Below the pieces are notes generated by a model. The model was not told the DNA's origin. It saw only the letters and a program-made list of their open reading frames with translations, and did no database searches. Below, one piece after another: positions 11,589-23,827 of a DNA stretch of 64,000 nt. A program made the position numbers and the translations under genes. Origin of the DNA: Umbellularia californica (Eukaryota; Streptophyta; Magnoliopsida; Laurales; Lauraceae); contig JAPQWN010000001.1 in NCBI GenBank assembly GCA_028538565.1, positions 10,302,001-10,366,000 on the forward strand. Reading direction: 5' to 3'. Each line of letters opens with the position of its first letter. Positions within the stretch are counted from its first letter, which is position 1.

Positions 11589-12053
11589 TTCATGGTCTCT
11601 GAATTCTGAATTGGTTCCATCAATACCTATCCAATATCTTGTAGAAACATATTACATCGAAGTTTGTTTGCATTTGCAAAGACATTGCAATATAAGCTGC
11701 ATCCAAACCTGGCCTTATATGTAGTTTAGAATGTTTATAGTGTAGTGAATTATAAAATTAATTATGATCATTCTTAGTGCTTTCTATCTTTTGACAATTT
11801 AAGATCATAGTGGATGGAGATTTCTAATCCTGTTCGCTGTTCTTGTAGGAATTTTGTTCTAGTTCATTCCATTACAAGAAGAATTCTTTTTTTTTTTCTT
11901 TCTTTTATGTGTTACGAGATTATTCGTAGGAGAAAATTTTAGTACCTCTTTCTACTTGTGTTTCTTGTTCACCATGTACATTTTTTTTTATTGTATGAAT
12001 ATATCTATTTATGTTGAGCAGATAGTTCAGTTGAGACAAGAGAGTTGATACTA

Positions 12054-14522
12054 ATGGGTACTGTGGTAGATGCTGCATCATCAGAGTTGGCCTTAGGCAA
12101 TGTATGTTATGGTTCTCATGTTCCTAATGATTTTGATTTCTGCATCATTTGATTCTCTTCACGTTGTTACAATCTAGTTTTCCATTCATAACTTGGTTTC
12201 TTTTGCTGCATTGGTTTTGGCAAATTTGGTTGAACTGAAAATATTCTTCTCATTTAACGTTCCATCATGTGCCTTCTCTTATAATGGGTTCTCAATGTTG
12301 CTTGGTAAACAGGAAGAGATCTGACCAAAAACAATCATACCAAAACCAGTTCTTATTGCTTTTGCAAAATTGCATGAGTTTTTATACATACTAAGGTGTA
12401 ATAGTGGAAGTATGTTAGAATATAGAGCTAAGCTAGTATCAGAAAACACCTACATGAAAAGCTATAGAACTTTTAGGATGGGCTACCATCACTGCTTCAA
12501 TTGTCCTGCACATTGGAGAGTGGAGACCGCCTCTTGATTTATATGACCAAGCTTTTTATTTTTATTTTATTTTTTATGAATGCAGGCTGCAAATGGAAGT
12601 TTGCCAACCGAGAAGAAAGTCAAAGTTGTTTTTGTTTTGGGTGAGCAAAAATGTTTGAATATTTTAAGTCTAGAGTGATACTGATTACTCAACTGATCAT
12701 TATGTATTTCTGACAGAAATTTATGATGAATGTTAAGATGCCAAGCTAAAATAAGCTATCCAAACAATTTAGCTATTGATAGGAAAGAGCCCAGTTTATT
12801 TATATCTTTTCTTGGTTCTATTGGACTTGGTGCTTATTTAGAAAAAAAAATTATGATATGGTTCGCACTTATTTTTTCTAGTTTCCTTTTCATGGCTTAC
12901 CTAATTTTGTGAACAAATACCTGAACAGGTGGTCCAGGCAGTGGAAAGGGAACCCAATGTGAGAATATTGTTGAACACTTCGGGTACACCCATCTCAGTG
13001 CTGGCGATCTTCTTCGAGCAGAAATTAAATCTGGTTCTGAAAATGGGTATGCACATATGCTTTACTTTTCATCAAGGTTGATAGCAGTTTTGTTAAGTGT
13101 TGCACATAAACCAACTGATTTTTAACAACTTTGAAGAAGGTATCAAAGTGTTCTCATGTATTGTAGTCGGCCCAACTTTAACTTGAAAATTGAATAAATA
13201 AATGGAATGGAAGGATATTTGTACCAATTGTTGGGAGCTTTTGAATGCTGTGTGAAGACAATTGTAATTTGAAAAAGGAATACAATGATAAAATGGTACA
13301 TTTTTTTGCGCATTGGGATGGTTTTATTCATTCAATGGATTGACCTACAGTCAGTTGACTTTTCCCGTCATTGGAAGAAACCCTGATCAAGAAAACCGAA
13401 AGCGCTTGGAGGCTGCAGCCCTTCCCAGAATGTAAAGAAACAACAAGAAGTTCTTCTAGATGCATTGCTGTCTTGGTTCTCGGATGAAAAGGATATTGAA
13501 TCTCGTGGTCTTTACAATTGCCAAGGATTTCTCAAGGATCTTTCTCTTAGATGTGCTTGTGGAAGAGGGCCTGAGGGTATAAAGAATGACTGAAGAGGGG
13601 GCTTATGGACTATGATTTTACTTTGCTTAAGGTTGAAATGGCTTTTTGCGAGTTTGTGAGACTGCAAGAGTCAGTACTCCACTGTCTGGGTTTTGTTAGA
13701 CTCCATTAGTCCACTTCGGTTATTCAAAGAACTGCCCATGCCTTTTCCATTCTTCACTCTTTATGAGTGCTTTTAGATTCCCCTTTCTGAAGGAGGCATA
13801 GGAGGAAGAAATAAAAACCACTAGGGAGCCACATCTTATTAAGGTTCCTTGTTATAACCTTTTTGTTGCATCCATGGAATTTATGCAATGGATACGACTG
13901 GTATGTAGTGGTACTGTGGCAATATGTACATAATATCCGTGCCTGTTCATAAAGTGTGAGGTCTCTTGCCAGCCCCATTTCTTGGTTCAGTTGCAACCCC
14001 AAGGACCGGATTACCTGCTGCATTCTTTTTTCCTGTTTTTTCCCCCAACTGTATGTTGGTATCTGGTTTTCTCACTGGAAATATATATTCCTTTTAATTG
14101 TAAGTTCTACTTTTTGAATTGATCATCGATTAAGCTGTCTATCCCATCTTTGAGGAAAAACTTTGATTCCTGTTATTGTCCATGATGCAGTACCATGATC
14201 CAGAACATGATAACAGAGGGAAAGATAGTCCCTTCGGAGGTAACTATTAAGCTTCTCCAACGGGCAATGCAGGAGAGTGAAAATGACAAGTTTCTTATTG
14301 ATGGGTTTCCTCGGAATGAAGAGAACCGCGCTGCATTTGAGAGAGTTGTAAGCATGATGCTCCTTCCTATCAAATCTAGTAACTATCTGAATTTGATTCC
14401 CCTTATATGCAAAACTACCACTTCAATTGATTTGAATGCCTTTTTACTTGTCATGGCTAACTGTTGGTTAACTGTTAGTCATTCCTCTGCTTCATATTCT
14501 TTGACAGAAATTGTAAATCTGG

Positions 14523-14600
<78 letters not shown>

Positions 14601-15148
14601 TTTTTTTTTTCTCATTAATTTGTCATGGATAATCTATTATATTTTGCAGACAAAAATTGTACCAGAATTTGTACTGTTTTTCGATTGTGCTGAAGAAGAG
14701 ATGGAGAGACGACTTTTGAATAGGAACCAGGTTGGGCAATGCATCTTTGTGTTTTGAAAATATCTAGTTACCAATTGTTTTTTATTTTTTAATTCCATGT
14801 TTTTCCTTTGCTCATTCCCTTTCCTTTTCTGATCCATGAAGGGAAGAGTTGACGATAACATTGAAACAATACGGAAGCGGTTCAAAGTTTTTGTGGAATC
14901 TAGTTTACCTGTAATTGAGTATTATGGCTCACATGGAAAAGTTCGGAAGGTAATCTATTTTCTTCTGAGGTTAAAAGTCAGATTTCTTCCCCCCAGCCCC
15001 CAGTGTGTGTATTGTGTAAATACCTGTGCACATGTTGACTAACTGCTGGTATACTTTGGATCAGATTGATGCTGGAAGGTCTGTTGAAGAGGTTTTTGAA
15101 GCTGTCAAAAGCATTTTCTCCTCCGTTACTGTGGTAGGCCCCTCTTAG
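12054..15148 (+). CDS. UMK3: UMP-CMP kinase (cytosolic adenylate-kinase-like NMP kinase)
   Basis: Six coding exons were assembled from GT-AG sites: 12054-12101, 12586-12640, 12929-13046, 14191-14347, 14650-14730 and 14842-14949, then a last exon 15065-15148. They give about 216 residues, the usual size for eukaryotic UMP-CMP kinase. The enzyme transfers phosphate from ATP to UMP or CMP, feeding pyrimidine nucleotide pools. Visible motifs are the P-loop GGPGSGKGTQC across the exon 2/3 join, HLSAGDLLR (NMP binding), the FLIDGFPRNEENR signature, an FFDC segment, NRNQGRVDDN (short lid) and IRKRFKVF. The start was chosen because it opens the exon after the leader intron and gives a short MGTVVDAA N-terminus like cytosolic isoforms, without a transit peptide. 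The last intron is optional: reading through 15131 gives a stop at 15146, while splicing GTG|gtaggc to an acceptor near 15452 gives a slightly different tail (VVA). Intron 3 is 1.1 kb and contains unrecognised sequence. The symbol is by resemblance to the plant UMK2/UMK3 group. Confidence 0.92.
14526..14595 (+). repeat. (TC)n microsatellite in kinase intron
   Basis: About 35 TC units are followed by a T-run, inside the intron between the 14191-14347 and 14650-14730 exons. The tract ends about 55 bases before the acceptor and could add to its pyrimidine tract. Confidence 0.95.
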
Positions 15149-15846
15149 ATAGTTCACTACTTTGATCAGCACTCTTTATTCATGTTTATGGTGTTACAAA
15201 TGTCAGGATCAGGTACCATAATTCTGGTGCTGGATCATATAAAATGTTTTGTAAAAGTTGTATTTTCTGATTAGCATGTGGTGCCGCTTCATCATATCTT
15301 GTACTTGAGCAGCTTATTTAATCCCAACTGTTGAGATGGATTGTATTTTAGGGATACTCGAACCCAATAGTGTCAGAACATGCATGCCAACTCTTCCTAG
15401 AGCAGTTGCATTTCCTGCTTTCAATTGATGTGGTTGTACTTTGTGTTGGCAGGTTGCTTAGAACTGCTCCAGTTAAAATGGACATAGTGTAGATTATGGG
15501 AATTCCAAGGTGAACTTCAAGATGCATAGTCATGGTTAAAGCACATCCTGAATCCTTCCCATAAATTTATAGTTTTCATAAATCGATTGTTTTGTAATAT
15601 TGAGATATCCCTGTATTTCAAGTTATCAAAGTGTCAGTTCTGAATGATAGCTGAGATCTCTCGAGTTTCCTAGAGACCAAGATTTGGTTCATCAATTCCA
15701 TTAAATGAATTAGATTAGCTTGAAGGTGGATAGAACATAAAATAATAATCAGTTGTGGGTTCTTATTTGTAATAAACATCTTGTTGTTATATTCAATGTC
15801 AAATGATAACTTTTACCTTTATTTAATATGGCTGTATAACTCACGT

Positions 15847-18345
15847 TGTGACACGACCCGAGCCCGAGATTCTGATTAATCCGAGTTAACCCCAGGTCGC
15901 GTCGCATACTTACTCTCGTGAACTTCAATCACATAATATTCAGAAGGGATATCATATACACATTATGTGGAACATAATCAAATATACATTGCTCTTATAT
16001 AAAACAAAAATTTATTTACAACATGTACAAAACTAATCACTTGCATATTTAATTACAATGCAAGGATTAAAAGTATGAAACGTTCATTAACTACTTCCCT
16101 TATCAAAAGTTTCCTTAAGTTTCCGATTCAATATCATATTCATATGATATTGTTTCACTTCCACTCAACTACTCCTCTTGGAGGAACCTGATCGGTCGTC
16201 TCCGTTGGCGCTGTGGCCTCAAAAGGACCGGCAGCTGTGCCTGTAATGTCATCAATAACACTATGAATTTAACAATTCAGCAATGTATAAATAGATACAT
16301 GATTTAATATGCTAATTACACATTTAATCTGTCTAATCCAATGTTAGACTAATAAAATTATCATTTACTTCAAATCAATGAAAGTCTTTATTATTTGGCA
16401 ATCTACAATAGCATTTCATTTCAAATCACATCTTCCTAAAAAGGAAGGAATCACATCTTCCACGCGGAAGGAATCATATATTGTGGGATTTATAAGTGCC
16501 CGGGCCAGGGACATCTGACATCATTACGGAGTTCCGGAACACTCGCAAATAATCTGCTGCAGCAGTATCAGCTCTAATGAGCTTACAAAAATCACTAAGT
16601 AGTGCCAGACTCAATAATAATTCAATTAATCATTCCATTTCATTCGATTACAAATTTCAATTTCAATTCAATCTACAAATTCAACTAAACAATGACAACC
16701 ATTTAGGTGTAACCTTCAGATGTTTAATGTATGTGTTATTTTCGATGGACATCACAAATTATGTGTATTTTGTACATTAAAGTCTCTTAGTTAACACCCA
16801 TGGAGGTAAGACAACATTGATAGCCTTGATTAGATCAATAGGCTCTTTTCCTTACTTCAGAATAAATTCTGGAATCATATTAGCTTCAGTTAACTTATCA
16901 ATACTGAATCGACTAGCTTTACAAGCTAATCTTTATCATCGAATTACAACTAGTTCGCTTTAAGTAACCTTGTGGTTGACTCCTAATTCAATCTTGGATC
17001 CAAACCCAAGAACATTACTCTCGGAATAGCTTAATTGCATAAAATCTCTTATTTATCATAATTAGTCATTAGACTAATTCTACAAACCGCTCATAGTCAT
17101 AAATAAAACATCTAATTCAATTTGAATCAGAAAAATCACCCCGATCGATTGGACCTTCAGGTCCGATCGATCGGCTTGAAGACATGTCCCAGTTAGGGAC
17201 TGTCCGATCGATCTGCCTGACTGTCCGATCGATCGGACTTGGAACGAATCCAGTTCCAGATCTTTGAAACCCATCTTCTTCCTTCTTCTTCTTTACATTC
17301 ATTCTATTTGTAACCTGCATATCAATTGGAACTTCCTGTTCCCCCATCAATATCCACCTCCATAAACATTAAAATCACACTTTTATTCATCATATAACCC
17401 ATTCAACAATCCATTCAATCAATCTATAATTTCAATCAAAATCTAAAAATAAGATTGAAACCAAACTTACAACAAAACGCAAGAAACGTCCTATTTAGTA
17501 GCACATAAACACAAATCATGGTTTATACTTGCCTTAATTCAAGATTAACACAAAAACCCCTCTCTTTTCCAAGCTTCACTTGACACAAAATCACCCAATT
17601 CAAACCCTAACATCAAGGACAGTTCAAAATAGAAATTCTTGAGTTGATTGCGTTGTACAACAACATTCAATAGTCTTGAAAAGTCTACAAAGAACTTGAA
17701 TCTACTTACTTGTAGCTTAACAAAGAAAAACTACAGCTCTCTTTTAACTCTTTCTCCAAAGAAAAGTGAAGATGATGATGGAGAAGATGAATCTCACAAG
17801 TTTTCTTTCAAAATCACTTGAAACGATCCTTTTCCAAGCACTTGATAGAGAACGAAAGAAGAAGAAAGCAAGGAAGAGAAAACCCAAATCGTCTCCAGCT
17901 ATTTCCACCGACTGAATATGGGTTTGATTTCATCTCAACCCTTTTTAAACTAAACTTTTGCAACTAAACCCCTCACATTTACTTATTTTCAATTTAACTC
18001 AAATGCAAGTCCATTTGACTCATTCGAGGTCAAATTAACATGAGTATATTATGAAAAGTGTTATACTCATCGAAATACACACGTTGACATCAAGTTTTTC
18101 CGTATCCAACGAAATACGTACAAACCCAATTTTATGAAAAAGTCCTTAATTCCATTAATTTGAGGCTAAATCCAACTCTATCAAGTCAATCTCTTTCAAA
18201 CTTGTTCATTACGCTTAATTCATTCAACTGTGACTAATTTGATTCATTTTATCCTCTAATCACATTTATCTTAATTAATCACACTTAATCCACATTAATC
18301 TCGATTAATTAGAGTAAATTTTTATTAACTCGGGATGAGGTGTAA
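15847..18345. mobile_element. Solo LTR, Ty3/gypsy-like, about 2.5 kb
   Basis: The left end TGTGACACGACCCGAGCCCG and the right end, reverse complemented, TTACACCTCATCCCGAGTTA have the CCCGAG-containing form common in long plant gypsy LTRs. Imperfect 5-base flanks CACGT and CGCGT may be the target duplication. Landmarks shared with 1-1700 are the CGGAGTTCCGGAACAC block and CTGCTGCAGCAG (16533-16566), TTTTCGATGGACATCACA (near 16738), TTTATACTTGCC (near 17523) and the terminal 350 bases. No primer-binding site, gag or pol flanks it, so it is a solo LTR. It lies about 70 bases beyond a likely poly-A signal (AATAAA near 15770) of the UMP-CMP kinase gene. Confidence 0.65.
17138..17242. repeat. Cluster of CCGATCGATCGG palindromes
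   Basis: Four spaced copies of CCGATCGAT(C/T)(G/T)G, two of them within GTCCGATCGATCGG, lie inside the solo LTR. They sit between the same landmarks that bracket the GGCTAGCC array of the LTR at 1-1700. Confidence 0.75.
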
Positions 18346-18349
18346 CGCG

Positions 18350-19620
18350 TTGTCAGGCCATTTTAGCCCACAAATTCATGGTGGGTAATTAGGTATGTAA
18401 GGGATTGGATATGGCTCAAGTATAACCTAAATTTGAGGATCGCAACCATCCTATGAGGGGGATCCAGAATAGACGGTTGGAACAATTTGACTGGCTCTTT
18501 ATTTTGCATGGTCATGATTCAACACGTATAATCATCAGTCTAATTGGAATCTTAGACCATGTGCAATTATATTATATCCCTACAACCATCTGCCATGCAT
18601 GAAAGCAGCTGATGTTGGCCTCACAACAAGGATTGTACTACAGTTACAGCCAGTTGGGCTTGGTCATTCCACTTCAAATCAGCAGTCTTTTACATTTAGA
18701 AAAATTGCTGACATGTGCATGAAGTAAAAATCAGCACTCTTTTTGTTGCATAAATAAGTAGAATTATTGTGTAAATGTTGTATGTCTTTGTTGTTTCAAT
18801 TTTATGGTTGGAGCTGAGGAAAAAACACCACAAATGAACTGAACTTGAAAGCAGTTGCACAGTGCTCTTGAATGCATCATGCGGTTACTTCTAAGTTCTG
18901 GGCAATTAAAACTAAGAGTAAGTTTGTTCCTTCCATATTCAATGGACTCTTTTTTTCTTCAACCAGGGAGCAACTACAAGTCCATAATTTTTTCTTTTAG
19001 GATGAAGGAGATTTTAAATATCTCGGATACATGAATATTGTTTGCATCTTCATCATCATTGAAGCCTTATCCCAAATACCTTGGGATAAATTTTTTCCAT
19101 ATTATGTTATTATAAAGCATATACCTCAACCTGCCCCATCTTGTGCAGTGCCTCTAATTGGTTGGGTATCTAATTTGCATTCACGTAGGAAATGCTATGT
19201 TTTACTATGCACACTCCCAATTGCTCAAAAGGCCCATTTTAGGTGGGGCTGCACTGTAACAGATAACCTTCTTCTCCCTCTTCTTCTTGTCATTGATCAT
19301 GATCTCCTTGCTTCATGTGTGACCACTCAGCCTGATGCTTACAGTTGTTTTGTTGTCCGAGAGTGACCTTCTGTTGCAACTGCTCCTCACTACATACCTC
19401 TTGAATTTTCTTCTCACCAGATCTCCATCATGTCCACTCCTCTCCAACCCACCATAAGCTCCTCCATCAGATTTTCTAGCCTGAGTTTTGAATTAGATCA
19501 ATAACCCATTTGCTATCCATCCAAACATGGTCTGAACTAGTAAGACCGGTGATGTGCACCAAACCCCTACCTGTATAATTTTTTTTACCAGATTCCACCT
19601 GATCTGAACCCCATCAAACC
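18350..19620. other. Intergenic, no gene seen
   Basis: Between the solo LTR and the dynamin exon copy I see only AT-rich sequence. An open frame of 111 codons at 19031-19366 has no recognisable motif or splice context. Confidence 0.4.
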
Positions 19621-19624
19621 CCCC

Positions 19625-20590
19625 AACTCTGTTTCAGATTTGGACACTAGACTTTGGGGCCCAGATCAGACGGATCCATTTACAGCCCAGAGTCCTGAAT
19701 ACATTACTCACAGTTGGACAACTCTAAACTATACCTGATTCGAGCAAATAGAATGCATGACCAAGAAAACAGGGTCAAGTGGGCAATTCAACTTCCATGA
19801 CCATCCATTTCTTTTAACTGAAAGCTCCACAGTAAATATACAGGAGTCCAACAAACTGCAAAAAAGTATAACCAATTTGATTTGGTAATAATCGACATAT
19901 TTGGCAGAAGTGCAAGCAACTGGATACTGGACTAAGAAATTGCAAAAATATACAATTCTGCCGCACATTAAGGGATAAGGGATTTGAAGTGCAAATCCTA
20001 ATCTTTAGTAATGGAGATGACTAAAAAAAAATGTAGTTTTATCTGACCCAAGCTACAGAATAGATTTCATCCATTGCAGACTTGAATGATTCAAGCCTCT
20101 TGGCACATTGCAGCCGACGGTCCATCAGTGCGGGGTCCTCATCGAGCCATTGTCCGAGCTCCTTGGGCTGTAAAAAAGACAAGAGTGAAGAGACAAATCA
20201 AAGTATTGGCTTAGTTGGTGACCAAACCGATAAAATATTTCTTATCCATGGTTGCAGACTTGTGAGAGTTCTCAGATAATTGAGTGAAGGATATGCATCA
20301 TATCCCAAGGCCCTGGCCCCTGAGCATGCACAAACAAGGCCAAGTGTTCAGATCAGGGCCAGCCCAACCACTATCTAAAATAATGTAAACTTCTCTCTCT
20401 CTCTGGTACGACATATTGGCATGAACCCCAAAACCTTTGGTTTTGATAAGGAGCACCTTCCAACTTCTATGGATCTCTCGTCAACCAAACAATTTTCTTG
20501 TTGGGAGTGAATGTAACCTTTCAATCAACATCAATAAACTGCAGAAGACACCACTGAGAAAATACAACAGTGGTCCACATCCAACATAAA
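19625..20590 (-). pseudogene. Detached copy of the DRP1 last exon, 3' flank and part of its last intron
   Basis: The segment aligns colinearly with 52010-53075. The exon part, 20167-20039 on the minus strand, keeps its acceptor (tttttacag|) and an open frame of 42 codons to TAA. It matches the end of the GTPase effector domain (DEDPALMDRRLQCAKRLE ... VAWVR), with changes such as QWL for QLL and IYSVAW for IDSVAW. No other dynamin exon is present nearby, so it cannot make a dynamin. The homology stops near 20590, inside what is the last intron of the full gene. It is one piece of the larger duplication that also involves the PPR gene and its flank. Confidence 0.85.
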
Positions 20591-20599
20591 AAAAATGGA

Positions 20600-22186
20600 T
20601 GATGACCATGACGGATCCAGGATTTTCGTTTGAGGGGGTGTGCACCTAAATAGGTAATTTGGTTTTAGGGGCAAACCGAGGATTTTCATGTGAATTTTAA
20701 GGGTGGACTCATGATTTTTATTAGATTTTTTGAAGCGTACCACAGTTTAATGGGTGCGACCGCACCCACGTGATTGTGCCTAGGTCTGCCCCTGATCATG
20801 ACTACAGTTTGTTGGATCGATCATTTTAGTGTAATCATGTATATTTGTAAGATTGATTTTTCCTACATGTTTCGACTTTTGGTTTATTCTTCGAGTCAAC
20901 CAAGATTTTTTTTTTATTTATAGATTTGTCATTTTTGTTAAAAGTTGTGGAATAGACAAAAATCTTCTCTTTTTGATGGGAGGAGAGATTTAAGATTTTT
21001 TTTTGTCTATAAATAGATCATCGGATAACTCTCTTAACTATTCGAAAGTTTATTTGTATCCATCACTTACTTTGAAGAATAAAGGCAAAAGGCCAAGAGA
21101 TCAACGATGATGCACTCGGGTAGGCCTTTAATCCTTATATTAGTTCTTATTTATCACTTATAGTATTATTGGATTAAACCCAAAGATTTTGGATGGTTGT
21201 AGAACTCTAAATTATTCCAAATCTGATTTCAGAGCTATCTTGGATCAAACCCAAGATTTTGGATGGTTGTAAAACTCTAAACCCACAGCATGATGGGTTC
21301 GAGACATGGCACCAACAAAAAAAAAACAAATCAAAAATCTATAAAGGTTTGCTTCATTTATCTGTCACTGGATTTTAAGTTTGGAATTCTTTGAATCTTC
21401 TGAAGGTTTTAACCCAAATACCAAAAATAAATAAAGGTATCTGTGAATAATAAAGGATTTCTGACATAATGATAGTATTTTTTACCTTAAAAAGTGGCCA
21501 TGGAAGGATAGAGAAGAAGGATTGTTTTTCGTGCAATTTTTTTATATTCCATTATGGTGATTTTTTATTTGTTAAGGTTTGAAAGTGGATAGGTAGAAAT
21601 ATAAATTCACTTTCATTGAGAAGGCAGTGTGTTAAACTCACTTTTATTGAGAAGGCATCTCAATGATGCTATTTTAACTGTGATTCTATGGTTCAATCAT
21701 ATTTTGGATTCTTCATGACGATTATATAATTTTAAGATGTTAATAAGGAAATGATTTTTATTAATCCCAGCCCCTTAATTGGAACCCATGAGAGAGCCCG
21801 CATATGAAGGAAAAAAGTCTATGCGCATGTGAAAAGAGTCTGCATACACAAAAATAAAGCCCATAAGGAGGAGATATTGCACGTCGGCAAATGTGGAACA
21901 GTATCTCCATGGGATACTCAAGACCCAACGCTAAAAAGTAGGGTGAGATAAGGTTGCCAGCCCATCGAGCGACCTCAAGTTCTCACCTAGAAATGAATAG
22001 TGGAGAGTTGAACTCGCTTTGGCTGTAGGGTTGCTCCAGTCAAATTATTTTCTACTTAAGACCACAAAATCTCAACTAACTGTCTTGCTTTGAGAAGATG
22101 TTCTGCCTCAGCTTTTGCTGTGGATGTGTTTCCAATGTAAGCCTCTCCATCTTCTCACTTATACTCTTTTTAATAGAATTTTACTA
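20600..22186. other. Intergenic, no gene seen
   Basis: AT-rich, with an internal partial duplication near 21175-21290 (two copies of CCCAAGATTTTGGATGGTTGTA-like sequence about 75 bases apart). No coding signal was found. Confidence 0.4.
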
Positions 22187-22470
22187 GCAAAACCCCGTGT
22201 GATATGCATGGACCACGGAACTACCAAATGCACAGACTAATACGAATTATTTTTTTTAATAAATTTATTAATTAGTAAACTTGTGAGTTTTATTTTTGTT
22301 GCTAATTTGATCTTTATGTTTTTCTTTCTAGATGTTTTATTCTTTAGATGAGGTGTAATGAAGTTTGATGAAGATCGGGCACGTGTAGAAAAAAATAAAT
22401 AGAAGACATATTCACAATAAAACAAAAGAATAAAGCAAGTAGATTTAATTTGAATAACACGGGGTTTCGC
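22187..22470. mobile_element. MITE with GCRAAACCCCGTGT inverted ends
   Basis: The left end GCAAAACCCCGTGTGATATG is mirrored by the right end GCGAAACCCCGTGTTATTC in reverse complement. The interior is AT-rich and non-coding, 284 bases in all. I cannot assign the superfamily because the target duplication is not clear. Confidence 0.7.
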
Positions 22471-22678
22471 AATATACACATTCGTATGAATTATACAAAT
22501 TAAAAGATACTGAATTCAACTTTCAAAACGGTTACATTAACCTCTAAAAAATCCTAAATATCCAAAATATGAATATGCCGAGTATTTTGTTAAATGTTGT
22601 TTTTGTATTTAGGGTATTTTTTAAATTTCTCAAACATGTTTTAGTTATTTTAGATAGGAGAGCAGTTACAAAGTGGGA

Positions 22679-22712
<34 letters not shown>

Positions 22713-23337
22713 AGGAAGTTATGCGGATCAGTTAATTTAGAGAGAGGAGAGTGAGAGAGAGAAGACTTGGCATGGATGTAGATTTTGACACCTGTTTTGA
22801 TGTATTTTCTAAAATTAGGATTTGCAGTTTGGAGGACCGTGGTTAACCGAATGCAAAGCACATTCCAATAGAAATATAGATCAACCAGTGAAATATATGA
22901 TTGCCTTGAGGCTCATTTGGAAATTTAATATTAAAATGAAAGTAATGTTAAGCATTAAATTAAGAGTGAATAAAATATAAGGGGAAAATTATAGTATTTT
23001 GTCTTTAAATGAAATTAATGTTAAGCATCAAATTAAGAGAGAATAAAATAAAGGAAAAAACGATAGTATTTTGTTTTTAGTGGATTGTTAGGGAATATTT
23101 TTGACTTTTTGTATAAAAAAGTGAATTTTTTTTAGTGGAGAAAGGAGTTTTTTTTTTTTTTTTAAAGGAGAAGAAAATTTTGAAAATATGTACTTTTGAT
23201 GTGACCATTGTCTTAAAAAGTGAGGCTTAACATTATTTTTACAAACCTAATAAATTGCGAAACAATGTTCCTTATATAAGTATTCACGCCGTAATATATT
23301 ACATATTTTAAAAGTATCCATGTGTATCATATTAATA
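22471..23337. other. AT-rich spacer with T-runs
   Basis: It holds a run of about 31 T near 22681-22711, a GAGAGA tract near 22740-22763 and a second T-run near 23149-23162. Two similar AT-rich segments (about 22930-22990 and 23000-23060) share AATGAA.GTAATGTTAAGCAT-type sequence and look like a local duplication. No gene was seen. Confidence 0.45.
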
Positions 23338-23515
23338 GGTGATGTAGATCAGTTGGCCTAGAACCACGGTTTGCACCCGGAGGTTGTGGGTTCGAAACTA
23401 CACTACCATACTGGGGCTACAGGGGAATTTTATCTGGCTTTCTCTCCTGGGCCCGTAGGAATTATCCTAGCCCAAAGGACTGAGAACTCTACGTTATCAA
23501 AAAAAAAAAAAAAAA
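23338..23515 (+). mobile_element. tRNA-derived SINE
   Basis: The 5' part has an A-box-like TAGATCAGTTGGCC and, about 30 bases later, a B-box GTGGGTTCGAAAC, the internal RNA polymerase III promoter of tRNA-type SINEs. The body (ATCTGGCTTTCTC.TGGGCCC) and a poly-A tail of about 16 follow. The same family occurs at 38151-38310 and, degraded, at 5470-5690. It lies about 310 bases upstream of the intact PPR start codon. Confidence 0.8.
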
Positions 23516-23827
23516 GTCCATTGCCTCTTTGCATCAAATGTAGTGCACTTTATAAGGAGAAGATGGAAAGAGAATCAAAATAAAAATTATTAATAAATAA
23601 TAAAAATTAAGGTAATAGGTTGGGTACTAGGCCCACGGTTGGAACTCGACCCATTTATATCAAGGATCTGTCTACCCTCCTCCATAGTTGCAGAAACCCA
23701 GTATAGCAGCCAAGAAAAAGCTCTCACTCCCATTCTCCCCCGCCGCCCCCCCGTCCCAGCTGCACTCCACGAGAGGAGAGGAGGTTAAGCTTAAACTCCA
23801 TATGCCTTATACCTTAACCTCTAATAA

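Noticed and set aside
19031..19366. 111-codon open frame
   Set aside because: No recognisable motif, no promoter or splice context, and close to the length expected by chance in this much sequence.
20039..20167. Short functional dynamin-like gene
   Set aside because: Only the last exon with its acceptor is present; no GTPase or stalk exons are nearby on the minus strand.
23368..23400. tRNA gene suggested by the B-box GGTTCGAAAC (also at 38205 and 39815)
   Set aside because: Acceptor and anticodon stems do not form, and each is followed by a shared body and an A-tail, which is the structure of a SINE.
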